In this document: positions 1 to 8,574 of the stretch, piece by piece
Layout of the letters: each line of letters starts with the position of its first letter
How positions within the stretch are numbered: the first letter of the stretch is position 1
Assembly: GCA_964513675.1 (NCBI GenBank)
Contig: CAZEOD010000027.1
Span: forward strand, 1 to 31,513
Length of the DNA stretch: 31,513 nucleotides
Direction of reading: 5' to 3'
Source of the DNA: CALFVT01 sp964513675
Lineage (GTDB): Bacteria > Pseudomonadota > Alphaproteobacteria > Caulobacterales > Maricaulaceae
The notes under the pieces: model-generated
Told to the model about the DNA's origin: nothing
Database searches by the model: none
Seen by the model: the letters and a program-made list of their open reading frames with translations, nothing else
Made by a program: the position numbers and the translations under genes

Positions 1-52
1 TTACCCCACAGCGACCTCAACGCTGCGCGTCTACCAATTCCGCCACGGCCGC
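1..52 (-). tRNA. tRNA-Leu (anticodon GAG), 3' part cut by window start
   Basis: Read on the minus strand from 52 downwards, the sequence has an acceptor 5' strand GCGGCCG, a D-arm with AATTGGTAGACGCG, and an anticodon stem CAGCG/CGCTG around the loop TTGAGGT, giving anticodon GAG. This decodes CUC/CUU leucine codons. The start of a long class II variable arm (TGGGG) follows before the window ends. The variable arm, T-arm and acceptor 3' strand lie outside the window, so the gene is partial. The assignment follows directly from the cloverleaf segments that are visible. Confidence 0.93.
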
Positions 53-374
53 ACAGCCAAATAGCTTGGTAACAGCCGCCATATAACTAGCTATTTAGGT
101 GTTGTGAAGTAAAAACTTCCTATTCACTTCATTTGATTCAGAGATCGCACTCATCTTGGGTGATTTCAGGCGCATGTCTGTCCTGCCTCTCACATATGGG
201 CGTGATTTTCATGCTGAATTTTTCACACAAAATAGCTCAAGCCGCATATAAATGCCGTTTTTCTGTGCGAGCGATGGCGCTTATATTACCCTTGAAATCT
301 GAGCCGAAGAGAGAGATTGTTTTAGCGGGTATTAAAGAGAGAGCACGCTGGCGAATTAAGCGGTTTAAATCGCC
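53..374. other. Gene-free stretch between tRNA-Leu and the GH16 gene
   Basis: Apart from the tRNA promoter at 80-108, no gene is supported here. One plus-strand open frame (133-378) starts with TTG, has no convincing ribosome binding site, has an unremarkable composition and runs into the end of the GH16 gene, so it is not accepted. A weak imperfect hairpin (GGCGA at 350-354 against TCGCC at 370-374) sits just after the GH16 stop codon but has no T-tract on the minus strand, so it is a poor terminator candidate. Confidence 0.5.
80..108 (-). promoter_or_regulatory. Putative sigma70-type promoter of the tRNA-Leu gene
   Basis: On the minus strand, TTCACA (103-108, five of six matches to TTGACA) is separated by exactly 17 bases from TATATG (80-85, four of six matches to TATAAT). 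The expected start of transcription lies about 20 bases before the tRNA 5' end at 52, a sensible distance for a processed tRNA leader. This is a consensus-match inference only. Confidence 0.45.
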
Positions 375-1319
375 TTAGCGCTGCTGATAAACCCGCACCC
401 AGTCGACCCATAGCTCACTTGGAAAGGACGCAGCGTTAAAAGCTTTTTCATTAACCCCGTCAGGGTAATTTCCGCCGACCGCTAAATTTACCATGAGGTA
501 AAAAGGATGATCGAAGGGCGCTTCAGGATTATCAGCGGCCGCGGCAGCAGCGCTATGCCAGTCATCTTGCGAGGCTGTGAAATACTTTTCGCCGTCAACA
601 AACCAGCTCATTTCACCTGCGCTCCATTCAAGAGCAAACTCATGAAAGTGGTCAATAGCGTCAAGGCTGGCGAGTGGCCGCTTTTGCGTAATGAAGCGGT
701 TGCCGGGCCATTTATCACCAAAATGCAAGGCGGCGCTTGTGTGAATTTCTTGGCCCGCCGGGCCGCAATCATCACAGCTAGCACCCAGATTCACCGCCTC
801 CATAATATCTATTTCACCAGATAAAGGCCAGCCGCCATAGACATCATCGGCCGGCAACATCCAAAAGGCGGGCCATGTGCTTTGCCCTTTCGGTAGTTTC
901 ATACGGGCGGATATGCGCCCATATTTCCAGCTTGCGAGCCCCTTCGTGCGGAGTTTTCCAGATGTGAATGTCTTGGTAATTATATCCCCGCGCGGCGCAT
1001 GGCCTTGCGGAAATTCAAGGCCTTGAAAATCTTCTTGCTGCGCCTTGAGCTTTAAAACCCCATCTTCAACGACAATATTTTCCGGCCGATCTGTGTAGCA
1101 TTGTTTTTCATTATTACCGCCGCCCCAGCAGGATTCCTCGGCTGTCCATTTCGTTCGGTCAAGCGCCTGCCCGTTAAACTCATCCGACCACACCAACGCC
1201 CATCCCTGACCGCGCGGATGATATTCCGAATGGCGATCACTCTCAGCCTGTTTAGCCATCGCCCCGCAGGCGGTCATCGTAAGCAAAGCTCCGACGGACA
1301 TAACCCGCAATAGGCGCAT
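375..1319 (-). CDS. GH16 family secreted beta-glucanase (laminarinase-like)
   Basis: The 314-residue protein is a glycoside hydrolase family 16 enzyme, which cleaves internal beta-1,3 or mixed beta-1,3/1,4 glucan links by a retaining mechanism. The signature GEIDIMEA is intact, with nucleophile E169, D171 and acid/base E174. Other family landmarks are WSDEFNG near residue 44, WPAFWML near 149 and the C-terminal VDWVRVY. The N-terminus is a signal peptide ending in a cysteine (C18), possibly a lipoprotein, although Met at position -3 makes the lipobox atypical. Four further cysteines (64, 74, 182, 185) could form disulfides. Its ATG overlaps the GH3 stop codon by one base (TAATG), which suggests translational coupling. 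No carbohydrate-binding module is seen. The exact substrate (laminarin, agarose or another glucan) is inferred from context with the GH3 gene. Confidence 0.9.
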   Translation of the reverse strand: MRLLRVMSVGALLTMTACGAMAKQAESDRHSEYHPRGQGWALVWSDEFNGQALDRTKWTAEESCWGGGNNEKQCYTDRPENIVVEDGVLKLKAQQEDFQGLEFPQGHAPRGDIITKTFTSGKLRTKGLASWKYGRISARMKLPKGQSTWPAFWMLPADDVYGGWPLSGEIDIMEAVNLGASCDDCGPAGQEIHTSAALHFGDKWPGNRFITQKRPLASLDAIDHFHEFALEWSAGEMSWFVDGEKYFTASQDDWHSAAAAAADNPEAPFDHPFYLMVNLAVGGNYPDGVNEKAFNAASFPSELWVDWVRVYQQR

Positions 1320-3232
1320 TATTTTGGCGCGGCCTTAGCGGCATAGGTCAGGCCAAACCCATGAGGAAACCGCATGGCCTCTGAGCCAGAGGCGGGCCAT
1401 TCAAAGGGTAAGCGGCCTTTGAAATCATAATTAGCTTGGCCTTTGTTATTCGCCATAAGCATATCGGCTACGCCGCCGCCTTCACTGCCGGGCAGCCAAG
1501 CCGCGACAAAGCCATCGGCCATGTCAATCAGTCTATCCACGCCGCGCGGCCGTCCTGATAAAAAGACAATTACCACCGGAATATTTTGCGCCTTAAAGCT
1601 TTTAACCATCTCATATTCAGCCATTTTTGTGACATCAAAATCTGTTATCTCTAAATCGCCATCAGATTCAGCGTAAGGCGCTTCGCCCATAACAATCACG
1701 GCGACATCGGGCGCATTTTGCGCATCAAATCGTCCCGCCTTATCATAGCTGACAGCTGAGCCGGCGGCCTTTAGCCCCTTCAATATAGTCGTGTGACCTT
1801 TATAATCCGAGGCTGGATTGACAATCCCTGTTTCAAGATCACGTCCTTGCCACGTCAATGTCCAGCCGCCATTTTGATAGGCGGCATGATCGGCGGCGAG
1901 GCCCGCGACTAAAATATTTTGCTGTCTTTTTAGCGGAAGAATATTGTCGTTTTTAAGCAGCACGAGGGATTCGCGTACAGCTTGGCGCGCCACATTACGG
2001 TGATCTTCATGGCCAATCAGGCTCGCGCGTCCAGCCAAAAGATGCTCAGACGGCTTCCCATGTTCAAACATGCCCGCGCGCATTTTAACGCGTAAAATCC
2101 GCCGCACAGCATCATTTAAACGCGCCTGCGAAATCTCGCCGGATTTGACCTGTGAAATTGTATTATCCAAAAAGCCTTTCCAGACCTCTGGCACCATAAT
2201 CATATCAACACCCGCATTAATCGCTTGCGGACAAGAGGTAACGCTACAGCCGTCAACCTGCTCATGACCGTTCCAATCCCCGATGACAAACCCGTCAAAG
2301 CCCATGCGGCCTTTCAAAACATCTGTCAGAAGATAGCGGTGGCCATGGAGTTTTTCGCCGTTCCAGCTATTAAAACTCGCCATAACCGTTTGCACACCAA
2401 CGCCTATAGTTTGAACATAGCCTTGGCCATGAGTTTTAAAAAGCTCGGCTTCCGAAAGCTCTGTATTGCCTTGGTCATCGCCGCCGGTTGTGCCGCCATC
2501 GCCGATAAAATGTTTGGCCGTCGCAATGATTTTCTGCTCCGATAAAAAATTTCCGAGGGCGGGATGACCTTGCAGGCCCAGCACATATTCTTTGGACAGC
2601 GCGGCAACGATTTTTGGATCGGATGAAAAGCTCTCATAGCTGCGCCCCCACCGAATATCTTGCGCCACCGCAACAGTTGGAGAGAAGGCCCAATCAATAC
2701 CCGTCACCGCCACTTCGCGGGCGGTAATCGTTCCAATATCGCGCATGATATCCGGGTTATTCGCCGCGCCCAAGCCGATGTTATGCGGAAAGACCGTCGC
2801 GCCTTGAACATTATTATGGCCGTGAACCGCATCTGTTCCCCATAATATCGGAATGGCCAAACGGTCATCGCCTGTGTCCATGGTCGCGCCGTAGAATAAA
2901 TTCGCAAGTGACAACCACCCCGCCAAAGGGCCGTCAACTTCGCCTGTTGGCCATGATCCCCCTCCGTTCAGGACAGAGCCAATATGATATTTTGCAGCGT
3001 CATCCGGCGAAATATTCTTAATTTCCGGCTGCACCATTTGTCCGACTTTTTGCGCAGTCGACATCTGCGCTAGCAGCGCGTCAATACGCGCTTCAAGCGC
3101 CGGATCAGCGGGAACTGTTTTTCGTATTTTCGGCCATATCATATCATCCGCAAAACTAGCGGGTGAATAAAATGAGGACGTCAGACATAGCATAGCCGTT
3201 AAGAGGCCATGCCGAGAATATTTTAAAGGCAT
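1319..3232 (-). CDS. GH3 family beta-glucosidase / exo-beta-glucan glucohydrolase
   Basis: The 637-residue periplasmic or exported enzyme has a signal peptide ending near ASFADD (residues 25-30) and the two GH3 domains. In domain 1, WGTDAVHGHN (131-140) and KHFIGDGG (240-247) form the sugar-binding site, and the nucleophile is D319 in FVIGDW. In domain 2, GEAPYAESDGD (516-526) matches the segment that carries the acid/base glutamate in plant ExoI-type enzymes, so E517 is the likely acid/base. The protein ends shortly after domain 2, without the extra C-terminal domain of the longer marine ExoP-type enzymes. GH3 exo-enzymes release glucose from the non-reducing end of beta-gluco-oligosaccharides, matching the product of the downstream GH16 enzyme. 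Only a weak TGAGA-type ribosome binding site precedes the ATG. Confidence 0.92.
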   Translation of the reverse strand: MPLKYSRHGLLTAMLCLTSSFYSPASFADDMIWPKIRKTVPADPALEARIDALLAQMSTAQKVGQMVQPEIKNISPDDAAKYHIGSVLNGGGSWPTGEVDGPLAGWLSLANLFYGATMDTGDDRLAIPILWGTDAVHGHNNVQGATVFPHNIGLGAANNPDIMRDIGTITAREVAVTGIDWAFSPTVAVAQDIRWGRSYESFSSDPKIVAALSKEYVLGLQGHPALGNFLSEQKIIATAKHFIGDGGTTGGDDQGNTELSEAELFKTHGQGYVQTIGVGVQTVMASFNSWNGEKLHGHRYLLTDVLKGRMGFDGFVIGDWNGHEQVDGCSVTSCPQAINAGVDMIMVPEVWKGFLDNTISQVKSGEISQARLNDAVRRILRVKMRAGMFEHGKPSEHLLAGRASLIGHEDHRNVARQAVRESLVLLKNDNILPLKRQQNILVAGLAADHAAYQNGGWTLTWQGRDLETGIVNPASDYKGHTTILKGLKAAGSAVSYDKAGRFDAQNAPDVAVIVMGEAPYAESDGDLEITDFDVTKMAEYEMVKSFKAQNIPVVIVFLSGRPRGVDRLIDMADGFVAAWLPGSEGGGVADMLMANNKGQANYDFKGRLPFEWPASGSEAMRFPHGFGLTYAAKAAPK

Positions 3233-3252
3233 GATAGTCTCAAATTAAAGAG

Positions 3253-3276
3253 GAAGCCCGACGGTCTGCGGGCTTC
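3253..3276 (-). terminator. Hairpin between TonB receptor and GH3 genes (possible attenuating terminator)
   Basis: A perfect 8-base inverted repeat, GAAGCCCG (3253-3260) and CGGGCTTC (3269-3276), encloses an 8-base loop. It lies between the receptor stop codon (3295) and the GH3 start (3232). On the minus strand it is followed by CTCTTTAATTT, a poor T-tract, so it more likely weakens read-through or protects the upstream mRNA end than stops transcription completely. That would let the receptor be expressed more strongly than the two enzymes. Confidence 0.5.
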
Positions 3277-3294
3277 GCTTAAGTTATGGCGGGA

Positions 3295-6102
3295 TTAAAA
3301 CTTAGCGCGAAGACGCAACCCGTAAGTCCGCGGCGGTGAGAAAAAGCGCGTATTATCAAATTGCGTGATAATAATAGCTTGCTCGCGTTCAATACCCGTC
3401 AGATTATTGACATAGCCTTCAATGCGCCATTTTCCGTCATCGCCGTGATTATATCCAACCCCTGCATCAACGGTGAAATATCCATCAACTTCATCATCCA
3501 AACGCCCATCGGGGTTATCAGGATCGTTAAAATCTATACCGTTGAAAATGGTCTGATTCTGTGAAGAGCGGTAACCCAAGGAGACAATCCCGTCGACGCT
3601 GCCGCTTTGCACACCCCAGACTTTCGACACAGATCCGTTAAACTGAAATTCAGGTGTCCGAATAAGACGGTTGCCTTCAATACTGCGGTTAACCGCATTG
3701 TCAGCATCAACATCGGCTTGGAAGCGCGAGTCTTGAATTTCTTGCGAATTTACAATACGCGCCGTTGGTAGCCATAAAAGCGTCGCGTCAAGGTTCCAAT
3801 TATCAGGCAAATCAAGTCCGCCTTCAAATTGCGCCCCGAAAATCTCGGCATCAGACGCATTAAACGTAAAGCCAAAAACGCCTGTCGTATTAATATCTTC
3901 CGGTAAAGACTCAGGGTCGATTCCTTCAAATTCAAGCGCTTGCTGAACTTGTAAAAGCGTTGTCAGCTGCAAGTCATCATAGTCATAATAAAAGGCAGAC
4001 ACATTGAAATGTCCGCTGACATCATTGCTTAAATCAAACTCATTCTTCGACCCAACTTCAAATAAAGTTAACGTCTCAGGCCCAAATGTTGGCGCCAAAG
4101 TATCTGTATCAAAATCAATCGGGGCGTTAAGCGCAGGGTTTGAAATGCCGAGGCCTTCGGTTCCCGCAATATTGTCATTAAAGCCGCCCGATTTATTTCC
4201 GGTTGAGACTAAAGCATAAACCAGATGATCGTCGTCAAAATCATATTCCGCCCGAATCCGCCAATCCACGAAATCATTAACAAGACGCCCATTTTGCAAG
4301 GCAAAGCTAGAGTTAAACGGAGCTAATGAGAAATCTACGACGCCGTTGAAATCACCGACGATATTATTATCGCAGCTTCCAACAAAGGCAAAGGCAGCAC
4401 ATGATGGTCGGTCCGCGGCATTTGGGAACACATCTTGGATTTGCATACCATTGGGGAAAATATCATCAAAGCCGTCGCGGTCACCAAACTGCGCAATCCC
4501 GTCAAAAAGGAAGGCAATCGATTCATTAGGATCGACCTGACCATCGCTATTTGTATCGGGGTTAATGATGCTGCGGTCTAGGCCTGCAAATTCAAATCCT
4601 TCTGTGCCGCTAGCAACGCCGTTAATGAAACAACAAGAGAAATCAGGCCCACCAAAGCCAAAGGCATAGCGCGCATTAATTCCGAAACGCTGTTTTTCAT
4701 CCCGTGTATAACGCAAACCGCCCGTCACGCGGAATTTATCCGTTAGGCTATAGGTCGCATCGCCGTAAAAAGAGTAGCTTTCCGTATCCGTTGTTTGGTT
4801 AAATTCGACGCCTTGGAAGAACGGATTTCTATCACCTGTTGTACCCAAAAATGTACGCTGATCTTCGGTGAAGTAAAAGCCGCCAACCGTCCATTGTAGC
4901 GCCGAGTCGTTATCGGAGAAGAACCGAAGTTCTTGGACAAGGGATTCTGAGTCTGTTGTAAAACGAACGCGTGAGAAATTATCAAAGGTCGAGTCAAAAG
5001 GCTGTAGCAATTCAAGAGCGCCGTCAAAATTCGGCGCCGCAGGCGTGATAAATTCATAATCATAAACAAGATCACGGTAAGAGCCGATATATTCCGCTTT
5101 AAACCCGCCGAAATCATATTCAAGATGGCCTTTAAACCCATAATGTTCTGTATCTTCTTCGGGGGTGATTCCGCGGCCAAAAACCTCTCTCGGATTATCA
5201 ATATCATCGGGGTCAATTCCGTTACCCAAAGGATTAGCAAAATTAATCCCTGTGTAACCCGTCCCTTTTTGCTCGATATAATCACCTGTAAAGGTAAGCG
5301 TTAGGTTATCCGTCGGCTGCACTTTATAAGCCGCGCGAATACCAAAATCATTCACAGCTTCGGCGACGCCGACGCCTTCATCCTCAGAGGTTGGAATATC
5401 TAAACCTAATTCCGAGCTATCCGGCGTTACATTTTGGAAAAAACTATCCCGGTCATTAAAGAACGCCGAGAGGCGGAAGGCTGAGTTTTCCGTGACAGGA
5501 AGATTGACAACGCCTTCGACGCGCACGTCATTAAAATTACCATAAGAGGCTTCAATCGCGGCGTCTGTTATGCCGATACCGGGCGCCCAAGGGATAATGT
5601 CAACCGAGCCCGCTGTCGCGTTTCGCCCGCGCAATGTTCCTTGCGGACCGATATTAACTTCGACGCGCTGAATATCAAAAAAGGCCGCGCCAAATCCCGA
5701 AGGACGCGGAACATAAACGCCGTTTAAATGCGTCGCTGCCGCTGGATCGCCAAGTTCCGTATTATTACTTGAGCCAACGCCGCGAATGTAAACCTCGATA
5801 TTACCTTGATTATTCGCAACTGACAGCCCCGGAATTTTCCCGTCAATTTCATTGAAATTGCTAATCCCGAGAAGCGCAAGCTCCTCACCCGAAATAGCCG
5901 CCGCCGTCCCCGCATAATCTTGAAGAGATTGAGAGCGGCGCTCGACCGTGACAATAATTTCGTCAATGCCGTCTTCGCCTTCGATAATTTCGCTCGTTTG
6001 TGCCTGCGCTAAGCTTGGCATCGCGGCCAACATCACAAGAGCAAGTCCTGTCGTATGACCTAATTTTAGGATGTTTGTGATCCCCGCCTCAAAATTCTGC
6101 AT
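3295..6102 (-). CDS. TonB-dependent outer-membrane receptor with a cysteine/EF-hand-like insert
   Basis: The 935-residue protein has a signal peptide (to about residue 35, LAQAQ), a TonB-box-like stretch DEIIVTVERR, a plug domain and a long beta-barrel ending in the outer-membrane terminal phenylalanine (RLRAKF). Such receptors import large substrates across the outer membrane using ExbBD-TonB energy. Its place just before GH3 and GH16 genes points to beta-gluco-oligosaccharide uptake, but family membership alone does not fix the substrate. An unusual region at about residues 485-590 contains all four cysteines of the mature protein (C490, C491, C568, C577). It also holds a 12-residue loop at 516-527 with the EF-hand pattern D-x-N-x-D-G-x-V-D-x-x-E. 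AGGGG precedes the ATG as ribosome binding site. The 108-base gap to the regulator gene could hold its own promoter, though none is clear. Confidence 0.95.
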   Translation of the reverse strand: MQNFEAGITNILKLGHTTGLALVMLAAMPSLAQAQTSEIIEGEDGIDEIIVTVERRSQSLQDYAGTAAAISGEELALLGISNFNEIDGKIPGLSVANNQGNIEVYIRGVGSSNNTELGDPAAATHLNGVYVPRPSGFGAAFFDIQRVEVNIGPQGTLRGRNATAGSVDIIPWAPGIGITDAAIEASYGNFNDVRVEGVVNLPVTENSAFRLSAFFNDRDSFFQNVTPDSSELGLDIPTSEDEGVGVAEAVNDFGIRAAYKVQPTDNLTLTFTGDYIEQKGTGYTGINFANPLGNGIDPDDIDNPREVFGRGITPEEDTEHYGFKGHLEYDFGGFKAEYIGSYRDLVYDYEFITPAAPNFDGALELLQPFDSTFDNFSRVRFTTDSESLVQELRFFSDNDSALQWTVGGFYFTEDQRTFLGTTGDRNPFFQGVEFNQTTDTESYSFYGDATYSLTDKFRVTGGLRYTRDEKQRFGINARYAFGFGGPDFSCCFINGVASGTEGFEFAGLDRSIINPDTNSDGQVDPNESIAFLFDGIAQFGDRDGFDDIFPNGMQIQDVFPNAADRPSCAAFAFVGSCDNNIVGDFNGVVDFSLAPFNSSFALQNGRLVNDFVDWRIRAEYDFDDDHLVYALVSTGNKSGGFNDNIAGTEGLGISNPALNAPIDFDTDTLAPTFGPETLTLFEVGSKNEFDLSNDVSGHFNVSAFYYDYDDLQLTTLLQVQQALEFEGIDPESLPEDINTTGVFGFTFNASDAEIFGAQFEGGLDLPDNWNLDATLLWLPTARIVNSQEIQDSRFQADVDADNAVNRSIEGNRLIRTPEFQFNGSVSKVWGVQSGSVDGIVSLGYRSSQNQTIFNGIDFNDPDNPDGRLDDEVDGYFTVDAGVGYNHGDDGKWRIEGYVNNLTGIEREQAIIITQFDNTRFFSPPRTYGLRLRAKF

Positions 6103-6210
6103 GTAATTCCCCTACAGATATATTTTATTATGAGCTCAACACTTGGGCATTTTACCTATAATTCAAGCGCAATGCGGCGAAGCGGACATCATTTGCGGTA
6201 AACGGGACTT

Positions 6211-6948
6211 TTATTCGCCTTTAAGGCGCGAGCGAAGCGCTTGACCATAAGTCCGGCTGACTTTTAAGCAGTGATTATCTGACATTGTCAGAAGGGCTTC
6301 ACCTTTTTTTCCCGCTGTCATTTCTGAGATATGATTTATATTTACAATCGTCGAGCGGTGTATTCTTTGGAAAATTTGCGGTGGCAAATCATTCATAAAT
6401 GCTTTTAAGGTTCGCCTTATAATCTTGGTATTGCGGGGTAAATGAACACAAACATAATCACCTGCCGCTTCTAGCCAAATAATATCACCCGCATCGGCCA
6501 TGGTAATCTTATTCGGCTCGATCAAGGCCAAAGACGGTGTCGACGGCGCCCTATCCAAGGCCGTCAACATGGTCGGCTTCGCAACGGCGACCATAGATTG
6601 ACGCACACGATCAAGGCTTTCTTTCACCATGGTTTCATGAACAGGTTTAAGAATATAATTCAGCGCATTGACCTTAAAAGCATCAAGCGCATATTCGGAA
6701 AAAGCTGTTGTAAAGATTATTTTCGGCAAGATATCGGTTTGTAAGGCATTAATCACATCAAAGCCGGTAAGCTCTGGCATTTCTATATCTAAAAATAAAA
6801 CATCCGGAGAATATTTGATAACGCCATCAATGGCCTCGCGCCCATTCGCACATATCAGCACAATCTCAATATCATCTATTTCGGATAAAATAGCCTCTAA
6901 CAGATCGCGCGCCAAAGGCTCATCATCAACAATAATCGCCCTTAACAT
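6211..6948 (-). CDS. LytTR-family response regulator
   Basis: The 245-residue protein has an N-terminal receiver domain with acidic pair D8/D9, phosphoacceptor D54 in FLDIEMP, the switch threonine near T80/T81 and K101 in LKP. Its C-terminal LytTR DNA-binding domain (about 146-243) includes FQRIHRSTIVNIN. LytTR regulators bind pairs of short direct repeats rather than using a helix-turn-helix. The gene follows the histidine kinase by only three bases, so the two form an operon and a cognate pair. The next gene on the strand is the TonB receptor, the most obvious candidate target. I could not identify a clear LytTR repeat pair in the 6103-6210 spacer. Confidence 0.95.
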   Translation of the reverse strand: MLRAIIVDDEPLARDLLEAILSEIDDIEIVLICANGREAIDGVIKYSPDVLFLDIEMPELTGFDVINALQTDILPKIIFTTAFSEYALDAFKVNALNYILKPVHETMVKESLDRVRQSMVAVAKPTMLTALDRAPSTPSLALIEPNKITMADAGDIIWLEAAGDYVCVHLPRNTKIIRRTLKAFMNDLPPQIFQRIHRSTIVNINHISEMTAGKKGEALLTMSDNHCLKVSRTYGQALRSRLKGE

Positions 6949-6951
6949 AGC

Positions 6952-8067
6952 TTAGCCGTCATCTGAATGTGAGCGGTACGGCAGGGTCAAGGAGACTTTT
7001 AATCCGCCCATATCTGACGGCCCCAAAGACATAATGGCCGCGTCTTGATAATGGGCCTTTAGGCGGTCTCTGATATTTTGCAGCCCTACCCCTTGCTGAA
7101 TATCCGATAGAAAATCAGGACTATTACGCTTATCGGGATGCCCCGTATCTTCGACATCTATCAATAATTGCTTATCCTGACAGCCTATGGTCAGCTTTAT
7201 CTCGCCGCCTTTTAATGTGCCTGCAATGACATATTTTAAGGCGTTTTCGAATAAGGGTTGTAAAATCATCGACGGAACAGCGGCGCGCAAACTCTGCGGG
7301 TCAATCTCAAAATCTGTGCGCAGGCGATCTCCATAACGCACGCGCTCTAAATCAAGATAGAGCCTAATCATAGACAGCTCTTCTTCCAGTGAAATCGTCA
7401 CGCGCTTATCGCGCTCCAGCGTATAGCGCATAAACTCGCTAAGCTGAGAAATCATGTTTCGCGCTTGATCTGAGCGTTTCGTTTTAACTAAAGCCGAAAT
7501 GGAATTAAGCGTATTAAATAGAAAATGCGGGTTAAGTTGATAGCGCAGCATCTTCATTTGCGCCTCGCGCGAGAGGCTTTCCGCCTCAACCCGCCGCAGC
7601 CGCTCCCTCTCGGCTTGCTCGCGTTCAAAGGCGATAGCGCTGTAAGCCTGCATCATATAATATAGCGCAGACCACAGACCAAAAATCAAAAGCGCCGTAA
7701 AATACCACCCGCCCAAATCTTGCCAAATATCCCGCGCTGTAATCATATAATCAAATGTTGCCATTCGAAAAATATTCCACAGAAAAGCAAAAGCGCCGAT
7801 CACAAGAAGATGCAAAAATACGCGCGTAAAAACACCGCCTCGATTAATAAAGGGTAGAGCCCGTGATAAGGGCCACGTCATCACCGCGCCGCTCACCGCT
7901 TGAAGCGCAATATGCACAACATGCATCCAGCGCGGATTACCGTACCACAATGTCAAAGATAAAAATGATAAGATACAAAAGAGGCCCCATGCAATTAATT
8001 GCACGCTCCACCACGGCAATGAAATTGCCTTGGCATAATCGTCTTGCTTTAAAGTCTGATAGACCAA
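6952..8067 (-). CDS. LytS/YehU-type membrane sensor histidine kinase
   Basis: The 371-residue protein has four predicted membrane helices (about 21-41, 49-70, 82-102, 120-142), a short coiled-coil-like charged segment (145-170) and a His_kinase domain of the PF06580 type. The phosphoacceptor is H181 in LNPHFLFNTLN. The ATP-binding domain shows N275 in the N box, DTG at 307-309 and GVGLQNIRDRL near 326-336. No separate periplasmic sensing domain is present, so the signal is probably read in or near the membrane. The start is a TTG codon: GGGGGG (8073-8078) lies five bases upstream and no ATG fits better. It pairs with the LytTR regulator three bases downstream. Confidence 0.93.
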   Translation of the reverse strand: MVYQTLKQDDYAKAISLPWWSVQLIAWGLFCILSFLSLTLWYGNPRWMHVVHIALQAVSGAVMTWPLSRALPFINRGGVFTRVFLHLLVIGAFAFLWNIFRMATFDYMITARDIWQDLGGWYFTALLIFGLWSALYYMMQAYSAIAFEREQAERERLRRVEAESLSREAQMKMLRYQLNPHFLFNTLNSISALVKTKRSDQARNMISQLSEFMRYTLERDKRVTISLEEELSMIRLYLDLERVRYGDRLRTDFEIDPQSLRAAVPSMILQPLFENALKYVIAGTLKGGEIKLTIGCQDKQLLIDVEDTGHPDKRNSPDFLSDIQQGVGLQNIRDRLKAHYQDAAIMSLGPSDMGGLKVSLTLPYRSHSDDG

Positions 8068-8079
8068 ACCAGCCCCCCT

Positions 8080-8098
8080 TCATCATAAGATGATTATG
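8080..8098. promoter_or_regulatory. Overlapping inverted repeats upstream of the sensor kinase gene
   Basis: TCATC (8080-8084) pairs with GATGA (8089-8093) around ATAA. The overlapping CATAA (8084-8088) pairs with TTATG (8094-8098) around GATGA. The element lies directly upstream of the GGGGGG ribosome binding site of the kinase gene, a position suited to an operator or a leader hairpin. The assignment as an operator is inference only. Confidence 0.25.
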
Positions 8099-8133
8099 TC
8101 GTTACCATGTTTATATAGCGGCCTAAAAGCCCC

Positions 8134-8514
8134 TTAAGATAGGATTTTTCGGGCCACCCAAAGCCCCGCTGTAATCGCCATGAGTGACAGCGCGACAGAT
8201 GCACCGACATATAAAACAAAAGAGCTGACCCCCTTATCGCGCAGTAAATTCATCGCATCCAAAGAAAAACTGCTAAAGGTTGTAAAGCCGCCCAAAAGGC
8301 CAACCCCTATAAATAATCTCGCGCCATCTGACCCGCCTGATTTCATAGCCAGCCAAGCGGCCAATATCCCCATTAGGAAACTGCCTAAAATGTTCGCGCT
8401 GAGTGTACCGTAGGGAAAACTTGCTCCGGCGGCGCGGTCAATCCAAAGCCCAAGGCCATATCGGCTTGATGCGCCAAGGGCCCCGCCGAGGGCAACATAT
8501 AACAATCCGCTCAT
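8134..8514 (-). CDS. crcB: CrcB/Fluc fluoride ion channel
   Basis: The 126-residue protein has four hydrophobic helices and both family signatures: GTLSANILGSF (36-46), with the polar-track asparagine N41, and GGFTTFSSF (75-83), with the phenylalanine box. Fluc channels work as antiparallel dual-topology dimers in the inner membrane and export fluoride that enters as HF. A strong AAGGAG lies five bases before the ATG. The gene follows fur by 60 bases on the same strand. No fluoride riboswitch fold was recognised in that spacer, so expression may depend on the upstream operon. Confidence 0.96.
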   Translation of the reverse strand: MSGLLYVALGGALGASSRYGLGLWIDRAAGASFPYGTLSANILGSFLMGILAAWLAMKSGGSDGARLFIGVGLLGGFTTFSSFSLDAMNLLRDKGVSSFVLYVGASVALSLMAITAGLWVARKILS

Positions 8515-8574
8515 AGCCGCTCCTTAGCGCTCCCTAGCCTCAGACATATGATAGGCCATACGCAGCTTTTCCGC

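Noticed and set aside
133..378. Plus-strand open frame of 81 codons next to the tRNA
   Set aside because: TTG start without a ribosome binding site, no recognisable domain, and it overlaps the end of the GH16 gene on the opposite strand.
8515..8574. Possible fluoride riboswitch upstream of crcB
   Set aside because: The fluoride aptamer consensus was not found in the 60-base spacer, which is largely taken up by the end of fur and the crcB ribosome binding site.
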